Of a stretch of DNA of 64,000 nucleotides, positions 20,992 to 31,500 are shown one piece after another. Origin of the DNA: Hedera helix (Eukaryota; Streptophyta; Magnoliopsida; Apiales; Araliaceae); the NCBI GenBank assembly GCA_947179155.2, contig OX359264.1, forward strand, positions 9,712,501 through 9,776,500. The letters run 5' to 3'. A program made the position numbers and the translations under genes. The notes below the pieces were generated by a model. The model did no database searches, was not told where the DNA came from, and saw only the letters and a list, made by a program, of their open reading frames with translations. Numbering within the stretch: position 1 is the stretch's first letter; each line of letters starts with the position of its first letter.

Positions 20992-22682
20992 TGATAGGGC
21001 TAAATTATATGATATTTTTATGCCCTAATACTTAGTTTTTATATTTATTGTGTGCTTAAATATTTAATTATTTAGTTTATTTTGGTTTTAATAGGTTTTA
21101 TAGGATTTTAGTTAATTTATGTTAATTTAGGTAATTTTATAGTATTTTTATATCTCTTTTTATTTATGTGTTTTTATTTATTTTTAGTGTTTTAGGTGTT
21201 TTATTTATTATTATATGTTTTTAGGATTTTTAGTATTTTTATATTATTTTTATTTATTTTTAATTATTTTATATTTTATTTTGTAGAAAAAAATAAGCTT
21301 GGGGGCAAAAGTGTAATTCTGCAAGAAGCCGGTGGCAAAATCGTAATAAAGCAGATTCTTGGGGGGTCCTAATTGTAAATATCCAGGCGGTGGCATTTCG
21401 GTAATTTCAGGGAAAAGTGACGACCGCGCAATGCGCGCAGACGGATTACCCGACAGCTGAAACGACGCCGTTTCGAGAGAGTGACCGCGCAATGCGCGCG
21501 GTGTTGTGAACAGTTGCAAGACAAGGAACCATACGACGTCGTTTTACGTTCGGTGCAGAAAGCCTCCGCGCAATGCGCGGGCGACATGCTGACGTCACCG
21601 CGCGCGGTTCCGCGTTGACCGGTCAAAGCTGGCGACTAAGGCTTGTTTGTTTGACACATAAATGCTGGGAAACGGATTATTTCGGATTTATTGTACCTTT
21701 TTGATTCCAAATTGGATTTTAATTCCAACTAGGGTTAGAATAATAATTATTTTTCTTTTTCTTTTATTTTTATTTGTATTTTAAATCCTATTAGGGTTTG
21801 GAAAGATTAATTCCAACTAGGTTTAGGAGGATTTTGGAGCCTATAAATAGAGGGCTTGACACACATTGTAATATACAACTTTTCTTAGAATAAAATTCTC
21901 TCTTCCATTCTTTAGTGTTCTCTATATTTATGAGTAGTTAATTTATTTTTCTTGGTTTAAGTGATTGAAGCCATCAAGATTTATACACTGTGAGATCTAA
22001 TTTATTTTAATTGTTCAATTTATATTTTGATTATTGAATATTCTTCTATGCTTAATTTCATGATTGATTTGTTTAATTGCTAGGAGGCCTACTAGTTTAT
22101 TATTCATATTAATCTACTGCTATTTGTGAAGCAACTAAGTTTAATAATTGTTTTGCAGATCAAAAGATTATTTTATCTTAGGAAGAATATTCATCTAAAT
22201 TAAATGCAAACAAGTGGCTTGTGTTGTTTAGTTCAACGATCTCTCTAATTCTTTATGCTGCTATTAAATTAAATCTTTAGCAAGTGCCGGAGGTTGTTTA
22301 TTAGTAAGGGTATTTAGACCAAGTGGCTCTACTTATCTAAAATTAAGGAGAGAGGAGAAAAATTATTCCACCTGCGAGTAGTTCTTTCTACGGTGAATCT
22401 TCAAAATATTAATTGAGTTATTCTTGCATCAGTGATCAGTTGTAAATTCTTGATGGTGGATATTAACTTAAACCAAGGCTTTTTATTTATATTTATTTCT
22501 TACATAATTATTTTAATTAGTTTATTTTAAATTATTTCTTTAATTACAAAACCCCCCAATTCTTATTTACAAAACATAAAATTAAATAATCATTCTCTGT
22601 GGGATCGACTCTTGCTTACACTACTACATATTTATTTTTCCAAAGTAAGATTTTATTTTTGGGTGCTTGCGACATCACACCA
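20992..22682 (+). repeat. 5' LTR of the young gag-pro element
   Basis: TGATAGGGCTAA to GACATCACACCA. The GC-rich U3 (about 21400-21630) has three CGCGC-AAT-GCGCG hairpins (21425-21437, 21486-21498, 21566-21580), CGACGYCGTTT palindromes and a perfect TGACGTCA at 21590-21597. A TATA box CTATAAATAG lies at 21841-21850, in a typical place for U3/R. Confidence 0.95.
21841..21850 (+). promoter_or_regulatory. TATA box of the young element's 5' LTR
   Basis: CTATAAATAG follows GATTTTGGAGC, about 245 bp after the TGACGTCA site. The same box recurs at 27583-27592 in the 3' LTR and at 12039-12048 in the solo LTR. Inferred promoter of the genomic RNA; no start site was measured. Confidence 0.75.
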
Positions 22683-22684
22683 AA

Positions 22685-22702
22685 TTTTGGCGCCGTTGCC
22701 GG
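22685..22702 (+). promoter_or_regulatory. Primer binding site, tRNA-Asp type
   Basis: Two to three bases after the LTR lies TGGCGCCGTTGCCGGGGA. It is the complement of the 3' end of plant tRNA-Asp with CCA, the primer usual in Athila elements. It fixes the plus orientation. Confidence 0.88.
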
Positions 22703-22824
22703 GGAATTGATTTTAATTTAATTTTGTGCTTTTGTAAATATTAATTTAATTTAGTAACTATTCTTAGTTTTTTTTTAATTATTTTTCTAGTTTACATATT
22801 TTATTTGAGTTGTGCAGGTTGAAG

Positions 22825-25308
22825 ATGGAAATCATGGCTAGGAATCGAACTTTGAAAGAGCTTGCGGCCCCTGATTTGAATCAACAACCTTTAAGCATAA
22901 TTTTTCCAAATGTAGATGCTAACACTTCCTTTGAATTAAAATCAGGTTTAATCCATCTATTGCCAAATTTTCATGGCCTTGCAGGTGAAGATCCTCACAA
23001 ACATTTAAAGGAATTCCATATGGTGTGCACAAGTTTGAAACCTTCTGGAGTGACTGAAGAGCAAATCAATCTAAGAGCTTTTCCATTTTCTTTGAAAGAT
23101 TTGGCTAAGGATTGGCTCTACTACCTACCCTCCGGCAGTATCACCACATGGGAAGAGATGAAAAGACTATTCTTGGAGAAATATTTTCCAGCTTCAAGGG
23201 CAGCCAATATTAGGAAAGACATTTGTGGTGTGAGGCAGAACCATGGAGAATCCCTGTACGAATATTGGGAACGTTTCAAGAAACTATGTGCAAGCTGCCC
23301 CCACCATCAAATCAGCGAGCAACTCCTCATCCAATACTTCTATGAAGGACTCATGTCTACTGATAGGAGCATGATCGATGCTGCCAGTGGAGGAGCTTTG
23401 GTGGACAAAACCCCCGAAGCTGCAAGGAACTTAATTGCAAATATGGCGGCTAATTCCCAACAATTCGGCACTAGGATTGATTTTTCATCCAAAAATGTTA
23501 ATGAGGTAAATATTTCTTCACTTGAGCAACGAATTGATAGTCTAACCTCCGTTGTTCGTCAAATGGCTGTAGGTAATACACAACAAGTGAAAGCTTGTGG
23601 AATTTGTGCGGTAGTAGGACATCCGACGGATATGTGCCCCACTCTTCAAGAGGAGTCCTATGAACAAGCAAATGCAGTAGGTGGTTTCCCTGGTCAACCA
23701 CAAAGGAGATATGATCCTTACGCAAACACGTACAACTCAGGTTGGAGAGATCATCCGAATTTCGGCTATGGAAATCCACAAGGGAATCCGTCTGCGACTC
23801 AAAACTTCTCAAGCTACCAACAATACAAGCAGCCATATCCTAACAAACAACAGGGCCAATCATCTGATTCTAATGTGTCTTTAGAGGATTTGGTTAAACA
23901 AATTAGTACTAACACTTTGCAATTTCAACAGGAAACGAAGGCAAATTTGCAGAATTTGGAAACACAGATGGGACAAATGACAAGTGCCATTAATAGATTG
24001 GAGGCGCAAAATTCTGAAAAAATACCCTCGCAAACAATGGCAAATCCAAAAGCAAATGTTAGTGCAATCACGCTGAGAAGCGGTAACGAGATCGAAACTC
24101 CAGCAAAGACAGAGTCTGTACCAAACGAGACAAGCAAAGTTGAAGTAGACAACAAGGAGGTAGACAACAGTCAAGAGGACGACAATGTTCTAGTCCACAA
24201 TGGTACTCCTAAGCATAAATTTCCACTTCTCTCTGAGTATAAACCGGTACCCCCTTTCCCTCTTGCTTTAACAGAAAAAAGGACATACGAGAAAAATTCA
24301 GATTTATTTGAGACTTTTCATAATTGCGAGGTAAAAATTCCATTGTTAGATGCAATTAAACAAGTACCTCGCTTTGCTAGATTTTTGAAAGAATTGTGTA
24401 CACACAAGAGAAAGCAAGCACTTAAAAAATATGAAAAGGTACAAGTAGGAAAAAATGTTTCTGCCATAATTCAAAGAAAACTCCCTACAAAATGCCAAGA
24501 TCCAGGAATGTTTACTATCCCTTGTAAGATAGGAGACACGAGATTTGAAAAGGCTATGTTAGATCTAGGAGCATCTATTAATGTCATGCCATATTCTATA
24601 TATGCTTCTTTGCAACTTGAACCTTTAAATAGAACTGGTACTGTGATTCAGTTGGCTGATGGGTCTAGCACTCAGCCTAAGGGTATAGTAGAGGATGTTC
24701 TTGTGCAAGTAGATAATTTGATTTTTCCTGCTGATTTTTATGTGCTTGATATGGAAAATGGCGATCAAAATGCTCCTATTTTGTTAGGAAGACCTTTCTT
24801 AAAGACTTCCAAAGCTAAGATCGATGTTCATAGTGGTACACTGACAATGGAGTTTGATGGCGAAATTGTTAAATTTAATATTTTTGATGCCATGAAATGT
24901 CATAATCCTGTTTACTCTGTTGCTGTGATTGATTCTTTAGCAGCAAAAGTTTCTACACCTGATGGAAAGGGTGAATTGAAAACGACATTTAGTCTGAATC
25001 TTGGGAAAGAGAAAGAGGAGTTAGTCTTGACTGCTGATTTAAAGAAAACTGTGGCGGCTGTGAATGACTCTTCGAACACAGGTAATGATCCATATTTTGA
25101 CTTACCCGTTTCTAACAAGAAATCTTTACCTTTTGTTTTGCAGGATTACATTCCAGATTTGAAGCCTCCCCCTAATCGTCTCGAATATATGTTCATTGAA
25201 GAGGGAGTAGAACTTTCATATCCACTGCAAGAGAGTTTTAACAAGACCATGATAAATGGAGTAAAGATGGATGAAATGGTCAAAATTCAAGAAGAAGGAG
25301 TAACGTAG
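22825..25308 (+). CDS. Gag-protease polyprotein, intact, no pol
   Basis: A single uninterrupted frame of 827 codons from ATG 22825; the frame is open a little upstream without a nearer ATG. The retrotransposon gag domain spans about residues 45-190 (FPFSLKDLAKDWLYYLPSGS, WEEMKRLFLEKYFPAS, GESLYEYWERFKKLC). A CCHC knuckle CGICAVVGHPTDMC lies near residue 260. A Gln/Asn/Tyr-rich linker and a coiled coil (about 350-395) follow. The protease has LDLGASINVMP near 585 and ILLGRPFLKT near 655. Gag builds the particle and the protease processes it. The chain ends after LKPPPNRLEYMF, where related elements run on to RT. It is the only intact retroelement protein in the window. Transcription would come from the LTR TATA box at 21841. 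Confidence 0.92.
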   Translation: MEIMARNRTLKELAAPDLNQQPLSIIFPNVDANTSFELKSGLIHLLPNFHGLAGEDPHKHLKEFHMVCTSLKPSGVTEEQINLRAFPFSLKDLAKDWLYYLPSGSITTWEEMKRLFLEKYFPASRAANIRKDICGVRQNHGESLYEYWERFKKLCASCPHHQISEQLLIQYFYEGLMSTDRSMIDAASGGALVDKTPEAARNLIANMAANSQQFGTRIDFSSKNVNEVNISSLEQRIDSLTSVVRQMAVGNTQQVKACGICAVVGHPTDMCPTLQEESYEQANAVGGFPGQPQRRYDPYANTYNSGWRDHPNFGYGNPQGNPSATQNFSSYQQYKQPYPNKQQGQSSDSNVSLEDLVKQISTNTLQFQQETKANLQNLETQMGQMTSAINRLEAQNSEKIPSQTMANPKANVSAITLRSGNEIETPAKTESVPNETSKVEVDNKEVDNSQEDDNVLVHNGTPKHKFPLLSEYKPVPPFPLALTEKRTYEKNSDLFETFHNCEVKIPLLDAIKQVPRFARFLKELCTHKRKQALKKYEKVQVGKNVSAIIQRKLPTKCQDPGMFTIPCKIGDTRFEKAMLDLGASINVMPYSIYASLQLEPLNRTGTVIQLADGSSTQPKGIVEDVLVQVDNLIFPADFYVLDMENGDQNAPILLGRPFLKTSKAKIDVHSGTLTMEFDGEIVKFNIFDAMKCHNPVYSVAVIDSLAAKVSTPDGKGELKTTFSLNLGKEKEELVLTADLKKTVAAVNDSSNTGNDPYFDLPVSNKKSLPFVLQDYIPDLKPPPNRLEYMFIEEGVELSYPLQESFNKTMINGVKMDEMVKIQEEGVT

Positions 25309-26107
25309 TGTTTAAGCATGCTGTCGAGCCAATGACAATAAACAAAGGCGCTGCTTGGGAGGCAACCCAAGAAATCAGATTTGCATTTCTTTTCCTTTTT
25401 CTTTTTATAGTTATTTGTGTCTTTTTCTTTGCATTTTACTTTACATTGGGGACAATGTAAATTTTAAGTGTGGGGGAAGGGATTTATGATATTTATTTTA
25501 TTTTTAGGGAATTTTAAAATTTTGTTTCATTTAAAAAAAAAATAAAAAAAAAAAATTAGGAAATTTTAAATTTTTTATTTTATTTTAAAATTTTGGAATT
25601 TTGTGGGTAAATTCACTGCAAACCCTCACGAGACAAAACTCGTCCACTTGGGGTAACCTTGGGGTTTAAAGGCTTGTTGCACATGCTAAGTGTAACCGTG
25701 TTACCTACGAAAATTGGGTAGTTTTTATTTTTATTTTTTAGGATGTGTCACTTGAGCAATGAGTTAATTGAATTTTAAATTTTAGCCAATGATAAAAATT
25801 TTAATTTTTATTTAATAACTCTTGGAAAAAGGATAAATTTTTGCTTAGTTTGAATTTTGACTTTTTATTGATTATTACTTTGTTTAAGATCTTTAAAATT
25901 TTTATGCACTTATATCCATTTGTTTGAGCTAGTTTTAATGAAGAGAAAGTTTAAATGGTTAAATGCTTATGAAAGATATTTTTGAACTCTATATCTTATT
26001 TGATCATTATCTGAAGTGAAATATAAGACAAAATATAATTTGGAAGAGATGATTTAGGTAATTTTTCTAGGATTATTATTGAAAAGAAAAATCTTGTGGT
26101 GGGTTGA

Positions 26108-26256
26108 GATGGAGCGTAAAACGCACTCACTCATAAACACATGAAAAAGCTAGATGGAGCGTAAAACGCACTCGCTGGTGAGATGGAGCATAAAATGCAC
26201 TCACCGTGAAAAAGAGAAAGAAAGAAAAATGGGATGGAGCATAAAATGCACCCATT
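26108..26256. repeat. Four repeats with a covarying mini-hairpin
   Basis: Units begin GATGGAGC at 26108, 26153, 26182 and 26233. Units 1 and 2 carry GCGT-AAA-ACGC; units 3 and 4 carry GCAT-AAA-ATGC. Both sides changed together, keeping the four-base stem. Confidence 0.8.
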
Positions 26257-26716
26257 AAAAGAAAAAAAATATATTTGAAAAAATGCCTATTAATAATCCT
26301 AATGTGTTTCATTGATTAAAAACCTTTTGATCTTCTGACTTATATTTGTCTATATTAGCAAAGAGTGATGTGAAAAATAAATATATTGAGTTTTGATATA
26401 TGTCTTTTATAAGGTAATTAATGACCTAAACTTATTTGAGTTTTGATTAGTTTGATACATTTGGATTCACACACACACAAAAGATCTTGAGTAGAGTAAG
26501 ATTAATAAATATGTTAAAGTTCTAGATTTTGCATGGTTTTGAAACTTTCTATGAGTTATCATTTAAAAAAATCTTTGAGGTTGATGTGAAGTTCATATTA
26601 ATTTATTGCTCATGTAAAAAGTCGAGTTAGTTGAGTCGCTTTAGTCTGTTGGGCTAGATAGATTTATTTTATTTTTGTTTATTTTTATTTTTGTTTTGCC
26701 CGAGGACGAGCAAAAG

Positions 26717-26733
26717 CTAAGTGTGGGGGTATT
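26717..26733 (+). promoter_or_regulatory. Polypurine tract of the young element
   Basis: CTAAGTGTGGGGGTATT lies directly before the 3' LTR. It is the expected plus-strand primer and closely matches TTAAGTTTGGGGGTATT before the Athila LTR at 10151. Confidence 0.8.
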
Positions 26734-28424
26734 TGATAGGGCTAAATTATATGATATTTTTATGCCCTAATACTTAGTTTTTATATTTATTGTGTGCTTA
26801 AATATTTAATTATTTAGTTTATTTTGGTTTTAATAGGTTTTATAGGATTTTAGTTAATTTATGTTAATTTAGGTAATTTTATAGTATTTTTATATCTCTT
26901 TTTATTTATGTGTTTTTATTTATTTTTAGTGTTTTAGGTGTTTTATTTATTATTATATGTTTTTAGGATTTTTAGTATTTTTATATTATTTTTATTTATT
27001 TTTAATTATTTTATATTTTATTTTGTAGAAAAAAATAAGCTTGGGGGCAAAAGTGTAATTCTGCAAGAAGCCGGTGGCAAAATCGTAATAAAGCAGATTC
27101 TTGGGGGGTCCTAATTGTAAATATCCAGGCGGTGGCATTTCGGTAATTTCAGGGAAAAGTGACGACCGCGCAATGCGCGCAGACGGATTACCCGACAGCT
27201 GAAACGACGCCGTTTCGAGAGAGTGACCGCGCAATGCGCGCGGTGTTGTGAACAGTTGCAAGACAAGGAACCATACGACGTCGTTTTACGTTCGGTGCAG
27301 AAAGCCTCCGCGCAATGCGCGGGCGACATGCTGACGTCACCGCGCGCGGTTCCGCGTTGACCGGTCAAAGCTGGCGACTAAGGCTTGTTTGTTTGACACA
27401 TAAATGCTGGGAAACGGATTATTTCGGATTTATTGTACCTTTTTGATTCCAAATTGGATTTTAATTCCAACTAGGGTTAGAATAATAATTATTTTTCTTT
27501 TTCTTTTATTTTTATTTGTATTTTAAATCCTATTAGGGTTTGGAAAGATTAATTCCAACTAGGTTTAGGAGGATTTTGGAGCCTATAAATAGAGGGCTTG
27601 ACACACATTGTAATATACAACTTTTCTTAGAATAAAATTCTCTCTTCCATTCTTTAGTGTTCTCTATATTTATGAGTAGTTAATTTATTTTTCTTGGTTT
27701 AAGTGATTGAAGCCATCAAGATTTATACACTGTGAGATCTAATTTATTTTAATTGTTCAATTTATATTTTGATTATTGAATATTCTTCTATGCTTAATTT
27801 CATGATTGATTTGTTTAATTGCTAGGAGGCCTACTAGTTTATTATTCATATTAATCTACTGCTATTTGTGAAGCAACTAAGTTTAATAATTGTTTTGCAG
27901 ATCAAAAGATTATTTTATCTTAGGAAGAATATTCATCTAAATTAAATGCAAACAAGTGGCTTGTGTTGTTTAGTTCAACGATCTCTCTAATTCTTTATGC
28001 TGCTATTAAATTAAATCTTTAGCAAGTGCCGGAGGTTGTTTATTAGTAAGGGTATTTAGACCAAGTGGCTCTACTTATCTAAAATTAAGGAGAGAGGAGA
28101 AAAATTATTCCACCTGCGAGTAGTTCTTTCTACGGTGAATCTTCAAAATATTAATTGAGTTATTCTTGCATCAGTGATCAGTTGTAAATTCTTGATGGTG
28201 GATATTAACTTAAACCAAGGCTTTTTATTTATATTTATTTCTTACATAATTATTTTAATTAGTTTATTTTAAATTATTTCTTTAATTACAAAACCCCCCA
28301 ATTCTTATTTACAAAACATAAAATTAAATAATCATTCTCTGTGGGATCGACTCTTGCTTACACTACTACATATTTATTTTTCCAAAGTAAGATTTTATTT
28401 TTGGGTGCTTGCGACATCACACCA
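26734..28424 (+). repeat. 3' LTR of the young gag-pro element
   Basis: It has the same length and ends as 20992-22682, with no difference in the parts compared. It is followed by CAGAC, the right copy of the target duplication, and then the interrupted leader of the minus-strand chromovirus. Confidence 0.95.
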
Positions 28425-28547
28425 CAGACTCTCTATAATAAGTTTACTAACATGTAAAACTCTAGATGAGTTTTATCTACTTCAATTATAACTATATTTT
28501 CTAAGGTTATAGCCTAAAGATATTTTTCCTAAGGTTTATAACCTACA

Positions 28548-28559
28548 GCTCTGATACCA
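28548..28559 (-). promoter_or_regulatory. Primer binding site, initiator tRNA-Met type
   Basis: On the minus strand TGGTATCAGAGC lies three bases inside the LTR boundary at 28563. It is complementary to the 3' end of initiator tRNA-Met, the common chromovirus primer. It proves the LTR on its right is a 5' LTR in minus orientation. Confidence 0.88.
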
Positions 28560-28562
28560 ACT

Positions 28563-31500
28563 TGTGACGCCCCCAAATTCAGATACCCGTACCTCGAATC
28601 TGGTGCTTCACGATCCAACTCATACAACAAACTAATATCAACTAAATGCGGAATAATAAAAATATTTACATTGAGATAACATAATTATATTCGCGTCCCA
28701 AGCCTCGCAACCATTACTAATACAAACACCATTCAAAATAACAAGTACTCCATAAGTCTTAATACAACACTGAATAAAATTAACTACAACATCTCAATAA
28801 GGCTACTCAGCAACATTGTCTTTGCTTTTATCTTTTGAGTCGGTGTCTTGTTCAGACTTAACTGTAATGTTTAAGGGAAACAAGGGTGAGCAACGAGTTT
28901 GCTCAGCAAGTATATAAAAGTAAGTGTTCATGTGTAAGGATTCATATAACAAGGTATGTAACAATAATTAGAAGCTCAGGAATTGAATAAATGAATTATA
29001 AACAATGTAAGTGTCAAAAGTTTCAATTATGATCATTTCTACTACTGTAAAGTTACTATGGACTGAATGATATATATGAAATCAAGAATTTTAATATTTT
29101 TAGATAAATAAATAATTGAACCAAGTGACCACTATGGAGTGTGAACAAATGCTTAAACTAACAGTATTTTATTAAAAATTCACAATAATAAACAAGTACA
29201 ATAGGTGATCAGCCTAAAGTACTTTATGTTATACATAACACTCAGACATGTTGTTCGTGCGCGTGTCGGTTCTCCGACGTAAAGTAGTTGTTCATCTCAG
29301 CATATTATAAGAGTCATCACCAAGGCAATTGGTTTGGATAGCTTTTCCAAAAAAATATGATTAATTAACAATCGATCTTATAATTGGTCTAGTCGATACA
29401 AATGGCATAGACATACATCTCAACACAATTAAGAACAACTGATACGTTCAATGTCCGCAAATAAGGTCTGAATAATCGTCCATATATATAATTATGATAT
29501 TAAGTCAAATTTCAAAGATAATCATTTAATCTTCACAATATAGATAAACAGAAATTGATTCATCAATTTAATTCTACTTGTACGAATTGATAAAAGTACA
29601 AATTAAAGTACTTGTCTGAATCGTCGACTCTATCGGACTGTAATTCCTTATCATTTGAACAACTTATGTTCAACATATTCATCTAACGCTTAATTTCTAT
29701 TAACCTTCATGTAACAATCTAATAGATTTGACTTACAAGTTATATATAACTTGGACTCTCAAATCATTACACATATAATTTCAAATAAAATTATTTATTT
29801 GTACATTATTGTCTCTCACATTTCTTATTTAATTTATTCATTAATTATTTCAAATAAAATAACACTTCGTATTATTTTATTTGTTTCATTATTCTTTATT
29901 ATTTCTTAATGATTCACAACAAAATGTTGTCACTTTATTTGTTTATGACTTATTATTATATTCTTTGAACACCCTTTATTAATACACAAATAAAATAATT
30001 TAAATTATCATTTTATTTGTTTAATTGCAATTAGAGTAACCCTTACTCTTATTTTAATTTAATTATGCTTCATTAGTACTCAATTAAAATAATTCTTAAT
30101 ATTATTTAAATTGTTCATCCTTTGATAATTCACAATTAAAATAATTGTTAATCTTATTTAATTACCTACTCTTTATTGATTTACAATTAAAATAATTCTT
30201 AATATTATTTTAATTGTTTAGCTCTCATTAGTTCACAATTAAAATAACCTATAATATTATTTTAATTGCTTATATAATATTAATCCACAATTAAAATAGT
30301 CCTTTAATATTATTTAAATTGTTTAAGGAAATCATTAAATAATCCTTATTATTAACTCACAAATAAAATAATTTTTAGTTATTATTTTATTTGTTTAATT
30401 AACTCACAAATAATTTTTATTTGTTTAATTAAATCATAAATAAAATAATTTTTTTAAAGTATTATTTTTTTATTTAATATTATTTAATCAACTCACAAAT
30501 AAAATAATTTTAAATTATTATTTTATTTGTTTAATATTATTTTAATTAACTTACAAACAAAATAATTTTTAATTATTTTATTATTTATTTTTTAATTTTT
30601 TTAATTATTATTATAATTAAAAATAAAACTTTTTTTTTCGGTCGGATCGGACCGGGTGAGATCTGTCAACCAAACCGATTTGACTGGCACGGTCAACCCA
30701 AAATCCTGATCGGTGCTGCAACGCCTGGATTAACACTCGGGGCGGCACTGCAGCGCCCCCCTTGCAGAATCAATTTTAATTTTTTTTTTATTTTCTACCA
30801 TTTTTGTTTCAATCCTTCATATTTTGCTCATTTTACATCCAAATGAGCTCAAATCAAACTTGTTAGTTCTTAAACTCATAACTCTTTAACATTCTAATTT
30901 TTTTTATTATTTTTAAAAACATTTATTTAACCAAATTTATTGGTTTTTCCAACTAGAGTTCTATTTTGACATCCTTTACAAGAAAATTCGATATAAATCC
31001 ATTTTAGCTCCGTTTTTGTTCGTTGTACTTAGAATATTTTCGTATTTCATAGAGCTACAACATATAATTTTTAGGTTATGCAAATGAGTTATACATTTTA
31101 TTCTATTTTTACCCAAATCACATGTTTTCACTAGTATACTTAGGGTTTTTATGCTTACATGCATTATTCTTGATCATCTTAACATAAAACTCATACAAAC
31201 ACATATCAATTATATATTCTCCTTCACAAATCCTTCCTTATGCCTTCGGAATCCACCATGATTCCCACACATAATATTCTTTCATAACTAAGCATAAATA
31301 TTCATATCACCAACTAAAACATATCATAACCTACTAACTTTGATATAAATAAGGTTTATACCTTCTTATAGCTTTATTTCTCTTAGAGATGAAGTTGTAG
31401 TAGGCCTCCCCTTTCCTCTACCTCCTTAGGTTCCCCTTGATTTTCCAAATGACAAGATTTTCCCCTCTCTCTTTTTAATTTCTCTCCCAAGCTCACTATT

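Larger units (their letters stand above)
25309..26733 (+). other. 3' untranslated region of the young element
   Basis: GGGAGGCAACCCAAG at about 25358 is the box that follows pol in the Athila element at 6700, so pol was removed between the ORF end and this box. A first purine tract AAGTGTGGGGGAAGGG lies near 25468-25483 after TGGGGACAATG. Then AT-rich runs, the four-unit repeat at 26108-26256, and GAGGACGAGCAAAAGC before the second purine tract. No further gene is seen. Confidence 0.75.
20992..28424 (+). mobile_element. Young non-autonomous Athila-like element, gag-pro only, TSD CAGAC
   Basis: LTRs at 20992-22682 and 26734-28424 are both 1691 bp, offset exactly 5742 with no indel. Every block I compared was identical, including two minus-strand ORFs repeated letter for letter. 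CAGAC flanks it at 20987-20991 and 28425-28429. A PBS for tRNA-Asp, an intact gag-protease ORF and a polypurine tract are in place. RT, RNase H and integrase are missing, so it would depend on proteins from a full Athila-type element. LTR identity suggests insertion so recent that few or no mutations have accumulated. Confidence 0.95.

Noticed and set aside
21250..21626. Two overlapping minus-strand ORFs (89 and 85 codons), repeated exactly at 26992-27368
   Set aside because: They are antisense readings of the GC-rich LTR U3, copied because both LTRs are identical. No family is recognisable and there is no sign of coding selection.
28548..28559. tRNA-like sequence
   Set aside because: Only the 12 bases complementary to a tRNA 3' end are present, beside an LTR. 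It is a primer binding site, not a tRNA gene. The same holds at 22685, 49296 and 57290.
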